From NCBI GenBank assembly GCA_016192075.1, contig JACPUU010000022.1, forward strand, positions 124,001-188,000: a stretch of 64,000 nucleotides of DNA, given 5' to 3'. Made by a program: the position numbers and the translations under genes. Of this stretch, positions 44,812-53,092 are shown in pieces. The notes under the pieces are model-generated. The model was not told the origin of the DNA, searched no databases, and was given only the letters and a program-made list of their open reading frames with translations. This DNA comes from Bacteroidota bacterium (GTDB taxonomy: Bacteria; Bacteroidota; Bacteroidia; Flavobacteriales_D; Crocinitomicaceae). Within the stretch, counting starts at the first letter, position 1; every line of letters starts with the position of its first letter.

Positions 44812-46208
44812 TTTTTATTCTTTTTTGTTACTTCCACCTTACTTTCAATGGTTCCGTCAAGGATCAGTGTTTCCAGTATATCGCCGGCAGCCAGCTGGTC
44901 AACCGAACGCACCAGTTTGCCATTGACAGAGGTAATGCTGTATCCTCGTTGTACCACATTCATGGGGTCAACCAGTTTAATAATTTTTGCGGTATGTTTC
45001 AGTTGTTCATCCTGCGTTTTCAGTAAGCGGCCGGTATCTTTCTGCAGGTTTGTGAACGAGCGTTTCAGTTCCCGCTGTTGTTCTCCTATAAGCTCCCGGC
45101 TTTCGCGGGCAAGTGCATAACGGGTTTGCTGTAAACTTTCATGTTCAGTCTGCAAACGCAGGCGCGTGCCGGTTAACACGCCCCGGGTAAGCTGATATAT
45201 TTCCTGGTTCAGTTCCCTGAGCCTGTTTTTGACCAGGTTTTTAAAAAGCCGGGTAGTGTGGTCAAAATGCCGTTTTTCTATCTCAACCAGCTGCATGGTA
45301 TCCTGGAGCAGCAACTCTTCTGCACGCTGAACCGGAACTGCAAAATTGTGGAACTTCTGCAGAAAAAAATCACCCAGTTCAGTGGGTGTTATGGCACTTT
45401 GAAAGGCCACCATTTCAGTCACCGTAAGGTTCGTTGAATGCCCGATACCCGTAAAAACCGGAAGCGGAAAATTACAGATTGCCTTAGCCAGCTGATAATT
45501 ATTGAATGAAGACAGCCCCACATCTGCCCCGCCACCCCGTATAATGGCAACTGCATCAAAATGACCTTTAACTTTTTTAATACGGCTAAGTTGGCTGCGA
45601 ATGGTTTTTATAGAAGCATCTCCCTGCAGCACGGCCGGAAAAAGCATGTGAAAAAACCGGTAGCCAAAAATATTCTGATCAATTACCTTAATAAAATCCT
45701 GGTACCCTTTGCTGGTTTCAACTGAAATAACTGCAATGCGTTTTGGAAGCAGCGCCAGTGAAACCAGTTTGTTTTTGCCAAACAATTTTTCTTTCTGAAG
45801 CCTTTCAATAGTTTCTTTTTTCTCACGCTCCAGTTCACCCAATGAAAAAGAGGGGTCAATATCACGAATAATTAACGAAAGCCCGTATTTGGGTTCATAC
45901 GAAATGGTTGCCAGCAGCAATACTTTAATACCGTCTTTGAGTGGCTCATTGATTGCTGCTTTAAAGGCACGGTTAATGCGGTCAAAATCCAGTTTCCAGA
46001 TTGTAGCCTGCATTTCACATTCAATTTTACCGTCCCGCTTGTCTACCAGTTCAGGGAAGCAGTGCCCGCTTTTGGCGTACACATTCAGTTTATTGATCTC
46101 TGCCTTAATCCAATAGGCCGATGCATAGCGGTCAGCAATTGTTTTTCGAATGCTGTTGGCCACCTCCGTCAGTGTAAACACCTGCTTATTATCTACCTGT
46201 TCCGGCAT
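44808..46208 (-). CDS. xseA: Exodeoxyribonuclease VII large subunit
   Basis: A 466-aa nuclease subunit. The N-terminal OB fold (AYWIKAEINKLNVYAKSGHCFPELVDK) binds DNA; the catalytic domain (RIAVISVETSKGYQDF, DAVAIIRGGGADVGLSSFNN, PVFTGIGHSTNLTVTEMVAF) follows, then a long coiled coil (~290-420) and a short C-terminal strand domain (VDPMNVVQRGYSIT). The family segment GHExDxT is replaced by GHSTNLT, and the usual RAxTPTAAAE by SAITPTELGDF. Divergence at this spot is notable, but the rest, and the paired xseB, support a working enzyme. Confidence 0.94.
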   Translation of the reverse strand: MPEQVDNKQVFTLTEVANSIRKTIADRYASAYWIKAEINKLNVYAKSGHCFPELVDKRDGKIECEMQATIWKLDFDRINRAFKAAINEPLKDGIKVLLLATISYEPKYGLSLIIRDIDPSFSLGELEREKKETIERLQKEKLFGKNKLVSLALLPKRIAVISVETSKGYQDFIKVIDQNIFGYRFFHMLFPAVLQGDASIKTIRSQLSRIKKVKGHFDAVAIIRGGGADVGLSSFNNYQLAKAICNFPLPVFTGIGHSTNLTVTEMVAFQSAITPTELGDFFLQKFHNFAVPVQRAEELLLQDTMQLVEIEKRHFDHTTRLFKNLVKNRLRELNQEIYQLTRGVLTGTRLRLQTEHESLQQTRYALARESRELIGEQQRELKRSFTNLQKDTGRLLKTQDEQLKHTAKIIKLVDPMNVVQRGYSITSVNGKLVRSVDQLAAGDILETLILDGTIESKVEVTKKNKK

Positions 46209-46373
46209 AGTTGTTAATCGAAAACTAAATTACTGAAACTGCCCGCAAAAAATGAAATTGTGAATAAATGTTTCTACCCGTATACGCCGGTTGTGCCAAA
46301 CGCGAAAAGCTGATTTTCAATCAATGGCTGCCTTTCATCAACGAACGGGTGAACAAGGATAGGGCTTTGTTGT

Positions 46374-46381
46374 TACCTTTG
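46374..46381 (+). promoter_or_regulatory. -7 promoter element (TACCTTTG) for the ABC exporter operon
   Basis: Exact TAnnTTTG match 23 nt before the ATG at 46405, in the divergent gap with xseA. No -33 TTG at the standard distance. Confidence 0.5.
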
Positions 46382-46404
46382 TCTCATACCAATCCCATTA
46401 AATC

Positions 46405-47298
46405 ATGAAATTGCTGGAAGTTGAGCAGTTGAATAAATCATTCAAAGATTTTCAGGCCGTTAAAAACCTCAGCTTTTCAGTAAACCAGGGAGATATTTAC
46501 GGTTTTTTGGGACCAAACGGTGCCGGAAAAAGTACTACGCTGCGAATGATTCTCGGACTCATTTATCCTTCCGGCGGATCAATTCGGTTTAAAGGTGAAC
46601 TCATTACTCCAGCGTCGCGCAACTACCTTTCACACATTGGCGCGTTGATTGAACGGCCTGATTTTTACACTAACCTGACCGCTTACCAGAACCTGTCCAT
46701 TTTTGCCAAACTTTCCGCCATTCAGAATCGTGAAAACCGCATACAGGAAGTTTTGCGTGAGGTTAAGCTGGATGACCGCCAGCATTCAAAAGTAAAATCA
46801 TACTCACAGGGTATGAAACAACGGCTGGGAATTGCACAGGCTATTTTGCACAAACCCGATCTCATTATTTTAGATGAACCTTCCAACGGCCTTGATCCGC
46901 AAGGCCAGGCAGACATGCGCGAACTTATTTTGCGCATCAGCCGTGAAATGAATATAACTGTTATCTTATCGTCTCACATTCTCTCAGAAATAGAACAAAT
47001 TGCCAACCGGATGCTGATTATTTCACGCGGTGAAAAATTGCGTGAAGGAGGGGTAAAAGAACTGATGGCAGCCGACGAAATGAACGTGGATGTAAAAACA
47101 GACCGGCCCCAGGAAGCGGCAAAGATGCTGCTTGCAGCAGGCTACAGCGCTGAAATGTACAACGGATACCTGCGCGTTCGCTGCGATGAAGCAGGAATAC
47201 CCGAAATGACAAAAACACTCCTGACTGCCGGATTTCTGATTTATGAAATCAAACAACTGCGCACACTGGAAGAATACTTTATTCACGTTACAGCATGA
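46405..47298 (+). CDS. ABC transporter ATP-binding protein
   Basis: A 297-aa ATPase of an ABC-2 type exporter. Walker A GPNGAGKS, signature YSQGMKQRLGIAQA, Walker B LIILDEPSNGLDP and the H-loop (LSSHIL) are all intact. The ~80-residue C-terminal extension (from VKTDRPQEA) is typical of CcmA-like/natA-type exporters. It overlaps the permease gene by 4 nt (ATGA). The substrate is unknown. Confidence 0.93.
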   Translation: MKLLEVEQLNKSFKDFQAVKNLSFSVNQGDIYGFLGPNGAGKSTTLRMILGLIYPSGGSIRFKGELITPASRNYLSHIGALIERPDFYTNLTAYQNLSIFAKLSAIQNRENRIQEVLREVKLDDRQHSKVKSYSQGMKQRLGIAQAILHKPDLIILDEPSNGLDPQGQADMRELILRISREMNITVILSSHILSEIEQIANRMLIISRGEKLREGGVKELMAADEMNVDVKTDRPQEAAKMLLAAGYSAEMYNGYLRVRCDEAGIPEMTKTLLTAGFLIYEIKQLRTLEEYFIHVTA

Positions 47299-48131
47299 GA
47301 ACGTTACTCAAAACAGAACTTTACAAGATTACCAAACGGCCCAGAACGTATATCGGTTTTGGCGCAATTCTGATCATTGTTCTTGCTCTTGAATTTGCCT
47401 TTTATGCCGAAGGAGATACACTGATTGGACTGGCTGTTCAAAACCTCGAAAGCGTTTTCCGGCTTGAGGGAAAAATAATTTCCGTCAACTTTTTGACGTA
47501 TATGTTACTGAATGTTCTTATCATTCATGTTCCCATTCTGATATGCCTGGTAACGGGTGATATTATTTCGGGTGAGGCAGCAAACGGATCACTCAGACTG
47601 CTTTTGCAAAGACCCTATAGCCGGTTCAAAATTTACATGGCCAAATGGCTTGCAGGTTCTATATACACTCTTGCGCTCATTCTCTTTCTTGCACTGACAT
47701 CGTACCTGCTGGGGTATGCACTTTTTGGTGATGGCGACCTCCTTGTTTTCAGGCGGGGAGTTCATGTTTTTGAGGCGGCCGATGTTCCCTGGAGGTTTGT
47801 CTGTGCATTTGGAATGGGTACACTCTCCATGCTGGTTGTTGCTTCACTTTCCATCATGATTTCAAGCTTCACCAGCAATTCAATTGGCCCTATTGTCGGC
47901 ACCATAGCCATACTCATTGTATTAAACATTATCAGTACCGTTGCAGTCAATGTCATTCAACCAGTACTCCCCTATATCTTTACCACCCATTTTGTCAAAT
48001 GGCAATACTTTTTTGAAACTGAAATAGAATGGAGTGCCATCTATACCGGCATGGCAGTGCAGATAGGCTATATTATACTATTCACCACAATCGGGCTGGT
48101 AAATTTCAAACGCAAAGACATACTCACATGA
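47295..48131 (+). CDS. ABC-2 type transporter permease
   Basis: A 278-aa membrane subunit with six hydrophobic helices (IGFGAILIIVLALEFAF, FLTYMLLNVLIIHVPILICL, LALILFLALTSYLLGYAL, GTLSMLVVASLSIMI, IVGTIAILIVLNIISTV, VQIGYIILFTTIGLV) and the conserved GEAANGSLRLLLQRPYSRFKIYMAKW cytoplasmic segment after helix 2. It pairs with the ATPase at 46405 and overlaps the secreted LolA-like gene by ATGA. Confidence 0.9.
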   Translation: MRTLLKTELYKITKRPRTYIGFGAILIIVLALEFAFYAEGDTLIGLAVQNLESVFRLEGKIISVNFLTYMLLNVLIIHVPILICLVTGDIISGEAANGSLRLLLQRPYSRFKIYMAKWLAGSIYTLALILFLALTSYLLGYALFGDGDLLVFRRGVHVFEAADVPWRFVCAFGMGTLSMLVVASLSIMISSFTSNSIGPIVGTIAILIVLNIISTVAVNVIQPVLPYIFTTHFVKWQYFFETEIEWSAIYTGMAVQIGYIILFTTIGLVNFKRKDILT

Positions 48132-48787
48132 AAAAGTTTTTTGTTTTTTCCATCTTCCTGGCGCTGTTTTCAGCACCGTCCTTTTCACAATCTGCCTTTG
48201 CTGATTCACTGATGAAAGGTGCCATGGCAAAACTGGATAAAATTCCGGAATACGTCTGTGATATCCGCATTCTCCTTGATGTAGAGTGGATCAACATCAA
48301 AGAACGAACCGGTAAGGTATACTTCTATCCACCAGACAGTATTAATTATGAAATAAAAGGCTTTGCCTTTTTACCCCGCAAAGGTTATAACTCACAACTG
48401 AATTCAGTAACCGATGGTGAGTATGTAGCGCTTCACATTGGCCAGGAAACGATTGCCGGTTCAGCCTGTGAAATCGTTAAAATTATTCCGTCTGACATTG
48501 AATCAGATGTAGTTTTGGGTCAGTTCTGGATTGACAAAAATCTGAATATTCGTAAAATGACTTTTGTGACGAAAGAAGAAGGGAGCTTTAACCTGTTTCT
48601 GGAATATGGAACCGAAAAATATGCTGTTCCCAAAAAAGTAACCGTTGTTTTTGACATTAAGAATCAGGAACTGCCTGCAACCATGACCGGTGACCTGGAA
48701 GCCTCCGGAGACGAACGCCCAAAAGGAGAAAAATCAAAAGGAAAAATTGAGATTTATTATTCGAATTACGTTTTTAAGAAGGGTTAA
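48128..48787 (+). CDS. Secreted LolA-like / outer-membrane lipoprotein-sorting-like protein
   Basis: A 219-aa exported protein. The ATG at 48128 overlaps the permease stop (ATGA), and the signal peptide is MKKFFVFSIFLALFSAPSFS. The mature part is a run of beta-strands with a LolA/LppX-type fold pattern (YVCDIRILLDVEWINIKERTGKVYFYPPDSINYE, FWIDKNLNIRKMTFVT, VTVVFDIKNQELPATMTGD). I infer a hydrophobic-ligand carrier working with the ABC exporter, because the three genes are tightly coupled. The family assignment is tentative. Confidence 0.65.
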   Translation: MKKFFVFSIFLALFSAPSFSQSAFADSLMKGAMAKLDKIPEYVCDIRILLDVEWINIKERTGKVYFYPPDSINYEIKGFAFLPRKGYNSQLNSVTDGEYVALHIGQETIAGSACEIVKIIPSDIESDVVLGQFWIDKNLNIRKMTFVTKEEGSFNLFLEYGTEKYAVPKKVTVVFDIKNQELPATMTGDLEASGDERPKGEKSKGKIEIYYSNYVFKKG

Positions 48788-49224
48788 GGGGGAAAGATAT
48801 AAGGAGTAAGGTTTAAGGGGGTAAGATATAGGGGGATAAGATGTAAGTAGTACGGTTTACGGGGATAAGGAATAAGATTTGAGGAGATAAGATTTGAGGA
48901 GATAAGATTTGAGGAGATAAGATGTAAGTAGTAAGGTTTACGGGGGGGAAAGCCTTCTTTAGTTCTTCACTCACGCCTTTTCCTTAAGGTATGCAAACTT
49001 ACTCCTATTGTCTTATACCATTTAAACTTACACCTCACAACCATACTCCATACTTCTCACAGCCTTACTCCTTACATCTCACAGCCGTACGCCTTATATC
49101 TTAAAACCTTACATCTTACTCCTTACAACCTTACATCTCACAACCATACCCCTTACATCTTACAACCTTACTCCTTATCTCTTACAACCTTACTCCTTAC
49201 ATCTTACAACCTTACCCCTAACAC
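48787..49224. repeat. Noncoding TAAG-microrepeat array in two opposed arms
   Basis: The left arm (48787-48947) is purine-rich on the + strand and built from phrases such as GATAAGATGTAAG and AAGGAGTAAGG. The right arm (48996-49224) is made of the complementary phrases (CTTACTCCTTACATCTTACA and variants), so the two arms form a long imperfect inverted repeat around a ~48-nt centre. The left arm contains a 15-bp tandem unit (GAGGAGATAAGATTT) at 48881, 48896 and 48911, and a 30-bp block repeated at 48835-48864 and 48916-48945 with one mismatch. There is no ORF. It fills the gap between the ABC exporter operon and the heptose genes (48788-49304) and could extrude a cruciform or form an H-DNA structure. 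Confidence 0.8.
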
Positions 49225-49292
49225 CCCAACGTTATTAACATATTCCGCTGATATTGTTGACTTTTTTCCGGTCACGGGCACCGCAATATTTC

Positions 49293-49300
49293 TACCTTTA
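49293..49300 (+). promoter_or_regulatory. -7-like element (TACCTTTA) for the heptose operon
   Basis: One mismatch from TAnnTTTG, 4 nt before the ATG at 49305. Transcription from here would be nearly leaderless. It has the same arrangement as the motif at 39586. Confidence 0.35.
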
Positions 49301-49304
49301 CTTT

Positions 49305-50330
49305 ATGATAATCCGAAGCAAAGCTCCATTCCGGCTGGGCCTGGCGGGCGGCGGTACTGATGTAAGTCCTTACTCTGATCTTTACGGGGGGGCCATTCTG
49401 AATGTAACTGTAAACCTCTATGCACGCACTACCATTGTGCCCCGGACAGATTCAAAAATCAGCATCCATTCGATTGACCAGGACAAAACATTTGAGTTTG
49501 ATGCCACTTCTGAATTAAAACGCAACAGCGCAATTGATCTTCAGATTGGTGTCTATAACCGCATTGTACGTGATTTTACGCATCAGCCCCTTGCTTTTGA
49601 AATGACGACGTCTATGGATGTACCAACCGGAAGCGGCCTTGGAACATCTTCTACACTGGTTGTATCCATTATTGGTGCTTTTGTAGAGTGGCTTGAACTG
49701 CCTTTGGGTGAATACGATATTGCCAAACTTGCCTATGATATTGAACGGACTGACCTGGGAATGGCCGGCGGAAAACAAGACCAATATGCGGCCACATTCG
49801 GCGGTGTTAATTTTATGGAGTTTTTGCCCAATGATAAAGTCATTGTAAATCCGCTGCGCACAAAAAAAAGTTTTCTGAACGAGCTGAATTTTGACCTCAT
49901 TTTATATTACACCAATACCAACCGGGAATCAGCCAGAATTATTGAAAAGCAAATTGAAAATGTAAAAGCGGCTACCTCAAAACCCGTTGAGGCCATGCAT
50001 CAGCTCAAGGTTCAGGCTTTCCAGATGAAAGAAGCTTTTCTGCGCAGTGAGGTCTCTGCCATTGGGCGGTTATTGCATGAAAGCTGGATCAATAAAAAAG
50101 AAATGGCCAGCGGTATTACCAACTCAGACATTGATCAGATTTATGAAACCGCTTTGAAAGCCGGGGCATCGGGCGGAAAAATTTCAGGTGCCGGCGGCGG
50201 TGGATTTATGATGTTTTTTGCTGAAAAAAATAACCGTTACAATGTCATAAACGAGTTGAAAAAACTGGGAGGTAATGTGGTCAATTATGAGTTTACACAA
50301 AAAGGTTTAGACGCATGGACAACCCGATAA
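49305..50330 (+). CDS. hddA: D-glycero-alpha-D-manno-heptose 7-phosphate kinase
   Basis: A 341-aa GHMP kinase that phosphorylates heptose 7-phosphate at C1 on the way to GDP-heptose for LPS, S-layer or other surface glycans. The ATG at 49305 (MIIRSKAPFRLGLAGGGTDVSPY) was preferred to a TTG at 49254. The ATP loop is PTGSGLGTSS; the GHMP motif near the end is GKISGAGGGGFM. The next two genes supply the nucleotidyltransferase and phosphatase of the same path, which fixes HddA rather than fucokinase. The isomerase GmhA is not in the window. Confidence 0.92.
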   Translation: MIIRSKAPFRLGLAGGGTDVSPYSDLYGGAILNVTVNLYARTTIVPRTDSKISIHSIDQDKTFEFDATSELKRNSAIDLQIGVYNRIVRDFTHQPLAFEMTTSMDVPTGSGLGTSSTLVVSIIGAFVEWLELPLGEYDIAKLAYDIERTDLGMAGGKQDQYAATFGGVNFMEFLPNDKVIVNPLRTKKSFLNELNFDLILYYTNTNRESARIIEKQIENVKAATSKPVEAMHQLKVQAFQMKEAFLRSEVSAIGRLLHESWINKKEMASGITNSDIDQIYETALKAGASGGKISGAGGGGFMMFFAEKNNRYNVINELKKLGGNVVNYEFTQKGLDAWTTR

Positions 50331-51019
50331 AACAAGCAATTGTTCTGGCTGGTGGCTTAGGCACACGGCTCCGCTCTGAAATTGGCGAGTTTCCAAAAGT
50401 GCTGGCACCGGTAAACGGTCAGCCTTTTTTACATTACCTGCTGCGTTACCTGAAAAAAAACGGCATTGAAACAGTTATTCTGTCTGTAGGCTATAAGTAT
50501 GAATTGATTGTTGAAGCAGTAGGCGAAGAATTTGAAGGCATGAAGCTGATTTATGCCATTGAAAAAGAACCGCTGGGCACTGGCGGAGCCATTAAACTGG
50601 CTCTTGAAAAAACAAAGGCAGATATACTCTATGTCTGCAACGGAGATACCTTTTTTGACATCAGCCTGAAAGAACTTTCTGACATTCATTTTGAAAAAAA
50701 ATCAAACTGCACCATGGCGCTGAAAAAGCTACACAACGTAGATCGTTATGGCAGTGTGGAAATGGATGAAACCGGAAAAATTACGGCGTTCCATGAAAAA
50801 AAATTCCGGGCCGAGGCTGTTATCAACGGCGGTATTTATTGCATTAACCGGAGCCTACTCATTCATTACCCGGTGAACACTCCTTTTTCGCTCGAAACCA
50901 ATTATCTTGAAAACAACCCGAAAGCAAAAAAAATATACGGACACTGTTTTGACGCTTATTTTATGGATATTGGCGTGCCTGAAGATTATCGTCAATTCCA
51001 AAAGGACGTTGAAAAATGA
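50315..51019 (+). CDS. hddC: D-glycero-alpha-D-manno-heptose 1-phosphate guanylyltransferase
   Basis: A 234-aa sugar-nucleotide transferase that would make GDP-D-glycero-alpha-D-manno-heptose. N-terminal AIVLAGGLGTRLRSE and EFPKVLAP are the nucleotide-binding motifs; EPLGTGGAI and CNGDTFFD carry the metal-binding aspartate. It overlaps hddA by 16 nt and gmhB by 4 nt. The specific sugar is inferred from the flanking kinase and phosphatase. Confidence 0.9.
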   Translation: MDNPIKQAIVLAGGLGTRLRSEIGEFPKVLAPVNGQPFLHYLLRYLKKNGIETVILSVGYKYELIVEAVGEEFEGMKLIYAIEKEPLGTGGAIKLALEKTKADILYVCNGDTFFDISLKELSDIHFEKKSNCTMALKKLHNVDRYGSVEMDETGKITAFHEKKFRAEAVINGGIYCINRSLLIHYPVNTPFSLETNYLENNPKAKKIYGHCFDAYFMDIGVPEDYRQFQKDVEK

Positions 51020-51561
51020 ATCTGAAAGAACTTTTTATAGACCGCAGCTGGACCCTTTTTCTGGATCGTGACGGTGTTATCAATCACCAGTTGCCCAACG
51101 ACTATGTTAAACGCATTGAAGAGTTCAAACTCATTGACGGCGTGCTGGATGCCCTGGTACATTTTGCCGGAATTTTTGGACGGATTTTCATTGTTACCAA
51201 CCAACAAGGCATTAATCGTGGCATAATGACCGAGCAGGAATTAACCGTTTTGCATGATTACCTGCTTGACCTTGTCAAAACGGCAGGCGGACGGATAGAC
51301 CGGATTTATTTTGCACCGCAACTGGCAACAGAAAGCGGATATTACCGAAAACCGGGTGTAGGCATGGGACTGCATGCAAAAAAAGAGTTCCCTGAAATTG
51401 AGTTTTCCAGATCAATTATTGTGGGTGATTCAGAAACTGACATTGAGTTTGGTATAAAATTGGGTATGAAAACTGTGATGTTAACAAAGGGCCGTAACAT
51501 TTCGTCAAAAGCAGATTATAAGTTTGAAAATTTGTACGAAGTATCAAAAGCACTTAAATAG
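51016..51561 (+). CDS. gmhB: D-glycero-D-manno-heptose 1,7-bisphosphate 7-phosphatase
   Basis: A 181-aa HAD phosphatase. FLDRDGVIN places the nucleophile at D17 and the acid at D19; TNQQGINRG, YYRKPGVGM and VGDSETDI complete motifs II-IV. The zinc-binding loop of E. coli GmhB (CxH...CxC before RKP) is absent: the segment here is FAPQLATESGYYRKP with no Cys. It overlaps hddC by 4 nt. Function in the heptose pathway follows from the cluster. Confidence 0.88.
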   Translation: MNLKELFIDRSWTLFLDRDGVINHQLPNDYVKRIEEFKLIDGVLDALVHFAGIFGRIFIVTNQQGINRGIMTEQELTVLHDYLLDLVKTAGGRIDRIYFAPQLATESGYYRKPGVGMGLHAKKEFPEIEFSRSIIVGDSETDIEFGIKLGMKTVMLTKGRNISSKADYKFENLYEVSKALK

Positions 51562-51567
51562 ATTACC

Positions 51568-52305
51568 ATGAGAATTCTCTTCTTACTCCTTACCGCATTT
51601 GGTTCAATTGTCTCAACAGCGCAGATAAACCAGGTTGATGCCAACGGCAAAAAGCAGGGTGTATGGAAAAAAGCCTATGAAAACAATGCCGTTTACCGGT
51701 ATGTGGGGCAGTTCAAAGATGACAAACCTTATGGAAAATTTGTTTACTATTATGAAAGCGGCGATGTAGAAGCTGTTATCCAGTTTTCAGACGACGGATC
51801 TATAGGCTACAGTAAAATGTACCACGAAAGCGGCTACATGAAAGCCCGTGGAAAATATGTCAATCAGCAAAAAGACAGCACCTGGGTTTATTTTGATGAC
51901 CGCGGTATTGTCAGCTACCAGGAAAATTATGAAAACGGTAAACTGGATGGAGTTAAGGTCATTTACTACGAGCCCGTAGACGGACAATACCTGATTGCTC
52001 GCTACTACACCTATAAAGATGGAATTTTACACGGTGATTTCAAAACCTACCATCCCAATACACAGTTAGAAAGTGAGGGACAATATGAAAACGGAAACCT
52101 GCACGGCACTGTTAAGTATTATTACCCCAACGGAAAAACCATGCGCATTGAGCGTTATCAATATGCAGTCAAACACGGGTACTGGATTTTTTACGATGAA
52201 ACCGGTAAGCAGGTAGGCTATAAACTATACTGGGAAGGTGTTCAGCTGAAAGGGGATGCACTCGCCAAGAAAGAGGCAGAGCTGAAAGAGCAGCGGAATA
52301 ATTGA
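51568..52305 (+). CDS. Secreted MORN-variant repeat protein (YwqK-like), 7 repeats
   Basis: A 245-aa exported protein with signal peptide MRILFLLLTAFGSIVSTA and about seven MORN-variant units (YYYESGDVEA, MYHESGYMKARG, KYYYPNGKTM, FYDETGKQVG), similar to the protein at 32478 but shorter and less regular. It starts 6 nt after gmhB and may be read with the heptose operon. Function unknown. Confidence 0.82.
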   Translation: MRILFLLLTAFGSIVSTAQINQVDANGKKQGVWKKAYENNAVYRYVGQFKDDKPYGKFVYYYESGDVEAVIQFSDDGSIGYSKMYHESGYMKARGKYVNQQKDSTWVYFDDRGIVSYQENYENGKLDGVKVIYYEPVDGQYLIARYYTYKDGILHGDFKTYHPNTQLESEGQYENGNLHGTVKYYYPNGKTMRIERYQYAVKHGYWIFYDETGKQVGYKLYWEGVQLKGDALAKKEAELKEQRNN

Positions 52306-52336
52306 TCTGGTAAATTCCAAAACGCTTTTTTAGGCA

Positions 52337-52403
52337 GTCATCCTGAACTCGTTTCAGGATCTGCCCAAACTGTCAACAGATGCTGAAACAAGTTCAGCAT
52401 GAC
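52337..52403. repeat. REPIN-like element: two palindromic halves in inverted orientation
   Basis: The left half (52337-52363) contains ATCCTGAA-5 nt-TTCAGGAT; the right half (52377-52403) contains ATGCTGAA-5 nt-TTCAGCAT. The right half, reverse-complemented, matches the left at 24 of 27 positions, so two small hairpins sit in inverted order 13 nt apart. This is the REP-doublet (REPIN) layout of short dispersed bacterial repeats. It lies between convergent genes and may also act as a bidirectional terminator. Family-wide copies cannot be checked here. Confidence 0.75.
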
Positions 52404-52452
52404 CTATCAATCGTTTTGGAATTTTGTTTTTTTGAATTCTGTCACTTCTGCA

Positions 52453-53085
52453 TCACACCATCTGCACGTAAACCAGCTTTTTGGTTTCAAAAAATTCTTC
52501 CTGAAAAAAATCCTTCAGGTCAATAATTTCCATGTAATGCTTAATTCCTTTCAACTCTTCGGTTAAATCACCACCCTTGAGGTAAAAGATACCATTCGGA
52601 TAGCCGTTTTGCTGTTTGGTTTTGAATTTATGTTCTACCCAGGGCAAAAAATCACCCATTTGCGTAACGGCACGGCTGACCACAAAATCAAATTTTTCCT
52701 TCAGCTCTTCTGCCCTTTTGTGTTCCGCTTTCAGATTTGTCAATCCAATTGCATTTTTTACTTCATTCACCACTTTGATTTTTTTACCAATAGAATCAAC
52801 CAGGTGAAAGCGTGCATTTGGAAACATAATAGCCAGCGGCAACCCCGGAAAGCCGCCCCCGGTTCCAACATCCAGAATATCGGATTTATCGGTGAACTGA
52901 ATTACTTTAGCAATGGCCAGGGAATGCAGCACATGCCGTTCATAAAAAAATTCAAAATCCTTGCGGCTTACAACATTGATCTGATCATTCCAGAATTTGT
53001 ACAGATCAAACAGTGCATTGAACTGATCTTTCTGCTGCGCAGTCAGGTTAGGGAAATAACGAATTATTAAACCGGCGTTTGCCAC
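52453..53085 (-). CDS. rsmG: 16S rRNA (guanine-527-N7)-methyltransferase
   Basis: A 210-aa SAM-dependent methyltransferase that modifies G527 of 16S rRNA. The start is the GTG at 53085, as no ATG precedes the conserved part. The helical start (NLTAQQKDQFNALFDLYKFWNDQINVVSRKD), the SAM motif DVGTGGGFPGLPL and the RAEELKEKFDFVVSRAV segment are diagnostic. It lies 7 nt after the sigma factor gene on the same strand. Confidence 0.95.
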   Translation of the reverse strand: MANAGLIIRYFPNLTAQQKDQFNALFDLYKFWNDQINVVSRKDFEFFYERHVLHSLAIAKVIQFTDKSDILDVGTGGGFPGLPLAIMFPNARFHLVDSIGKKIKVVNEVKNAIGLTNLKAEHKRAEELKEKFDFVVSRAVTQMGDFLPWVEHKFKTKQQNGYPNGIFYLKGGDLTEELKGIKHYMEIIDLKDFFQEEFFETKKLVYVQMV

Positions 53086-53092
53086 TGATTGA

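Noticed and set aside
48787-49224. CRISPR array
   Set aside because: No constant repeat with unique spacers; phrases vary in order and length, arms are complementary, and no cas genes are present.
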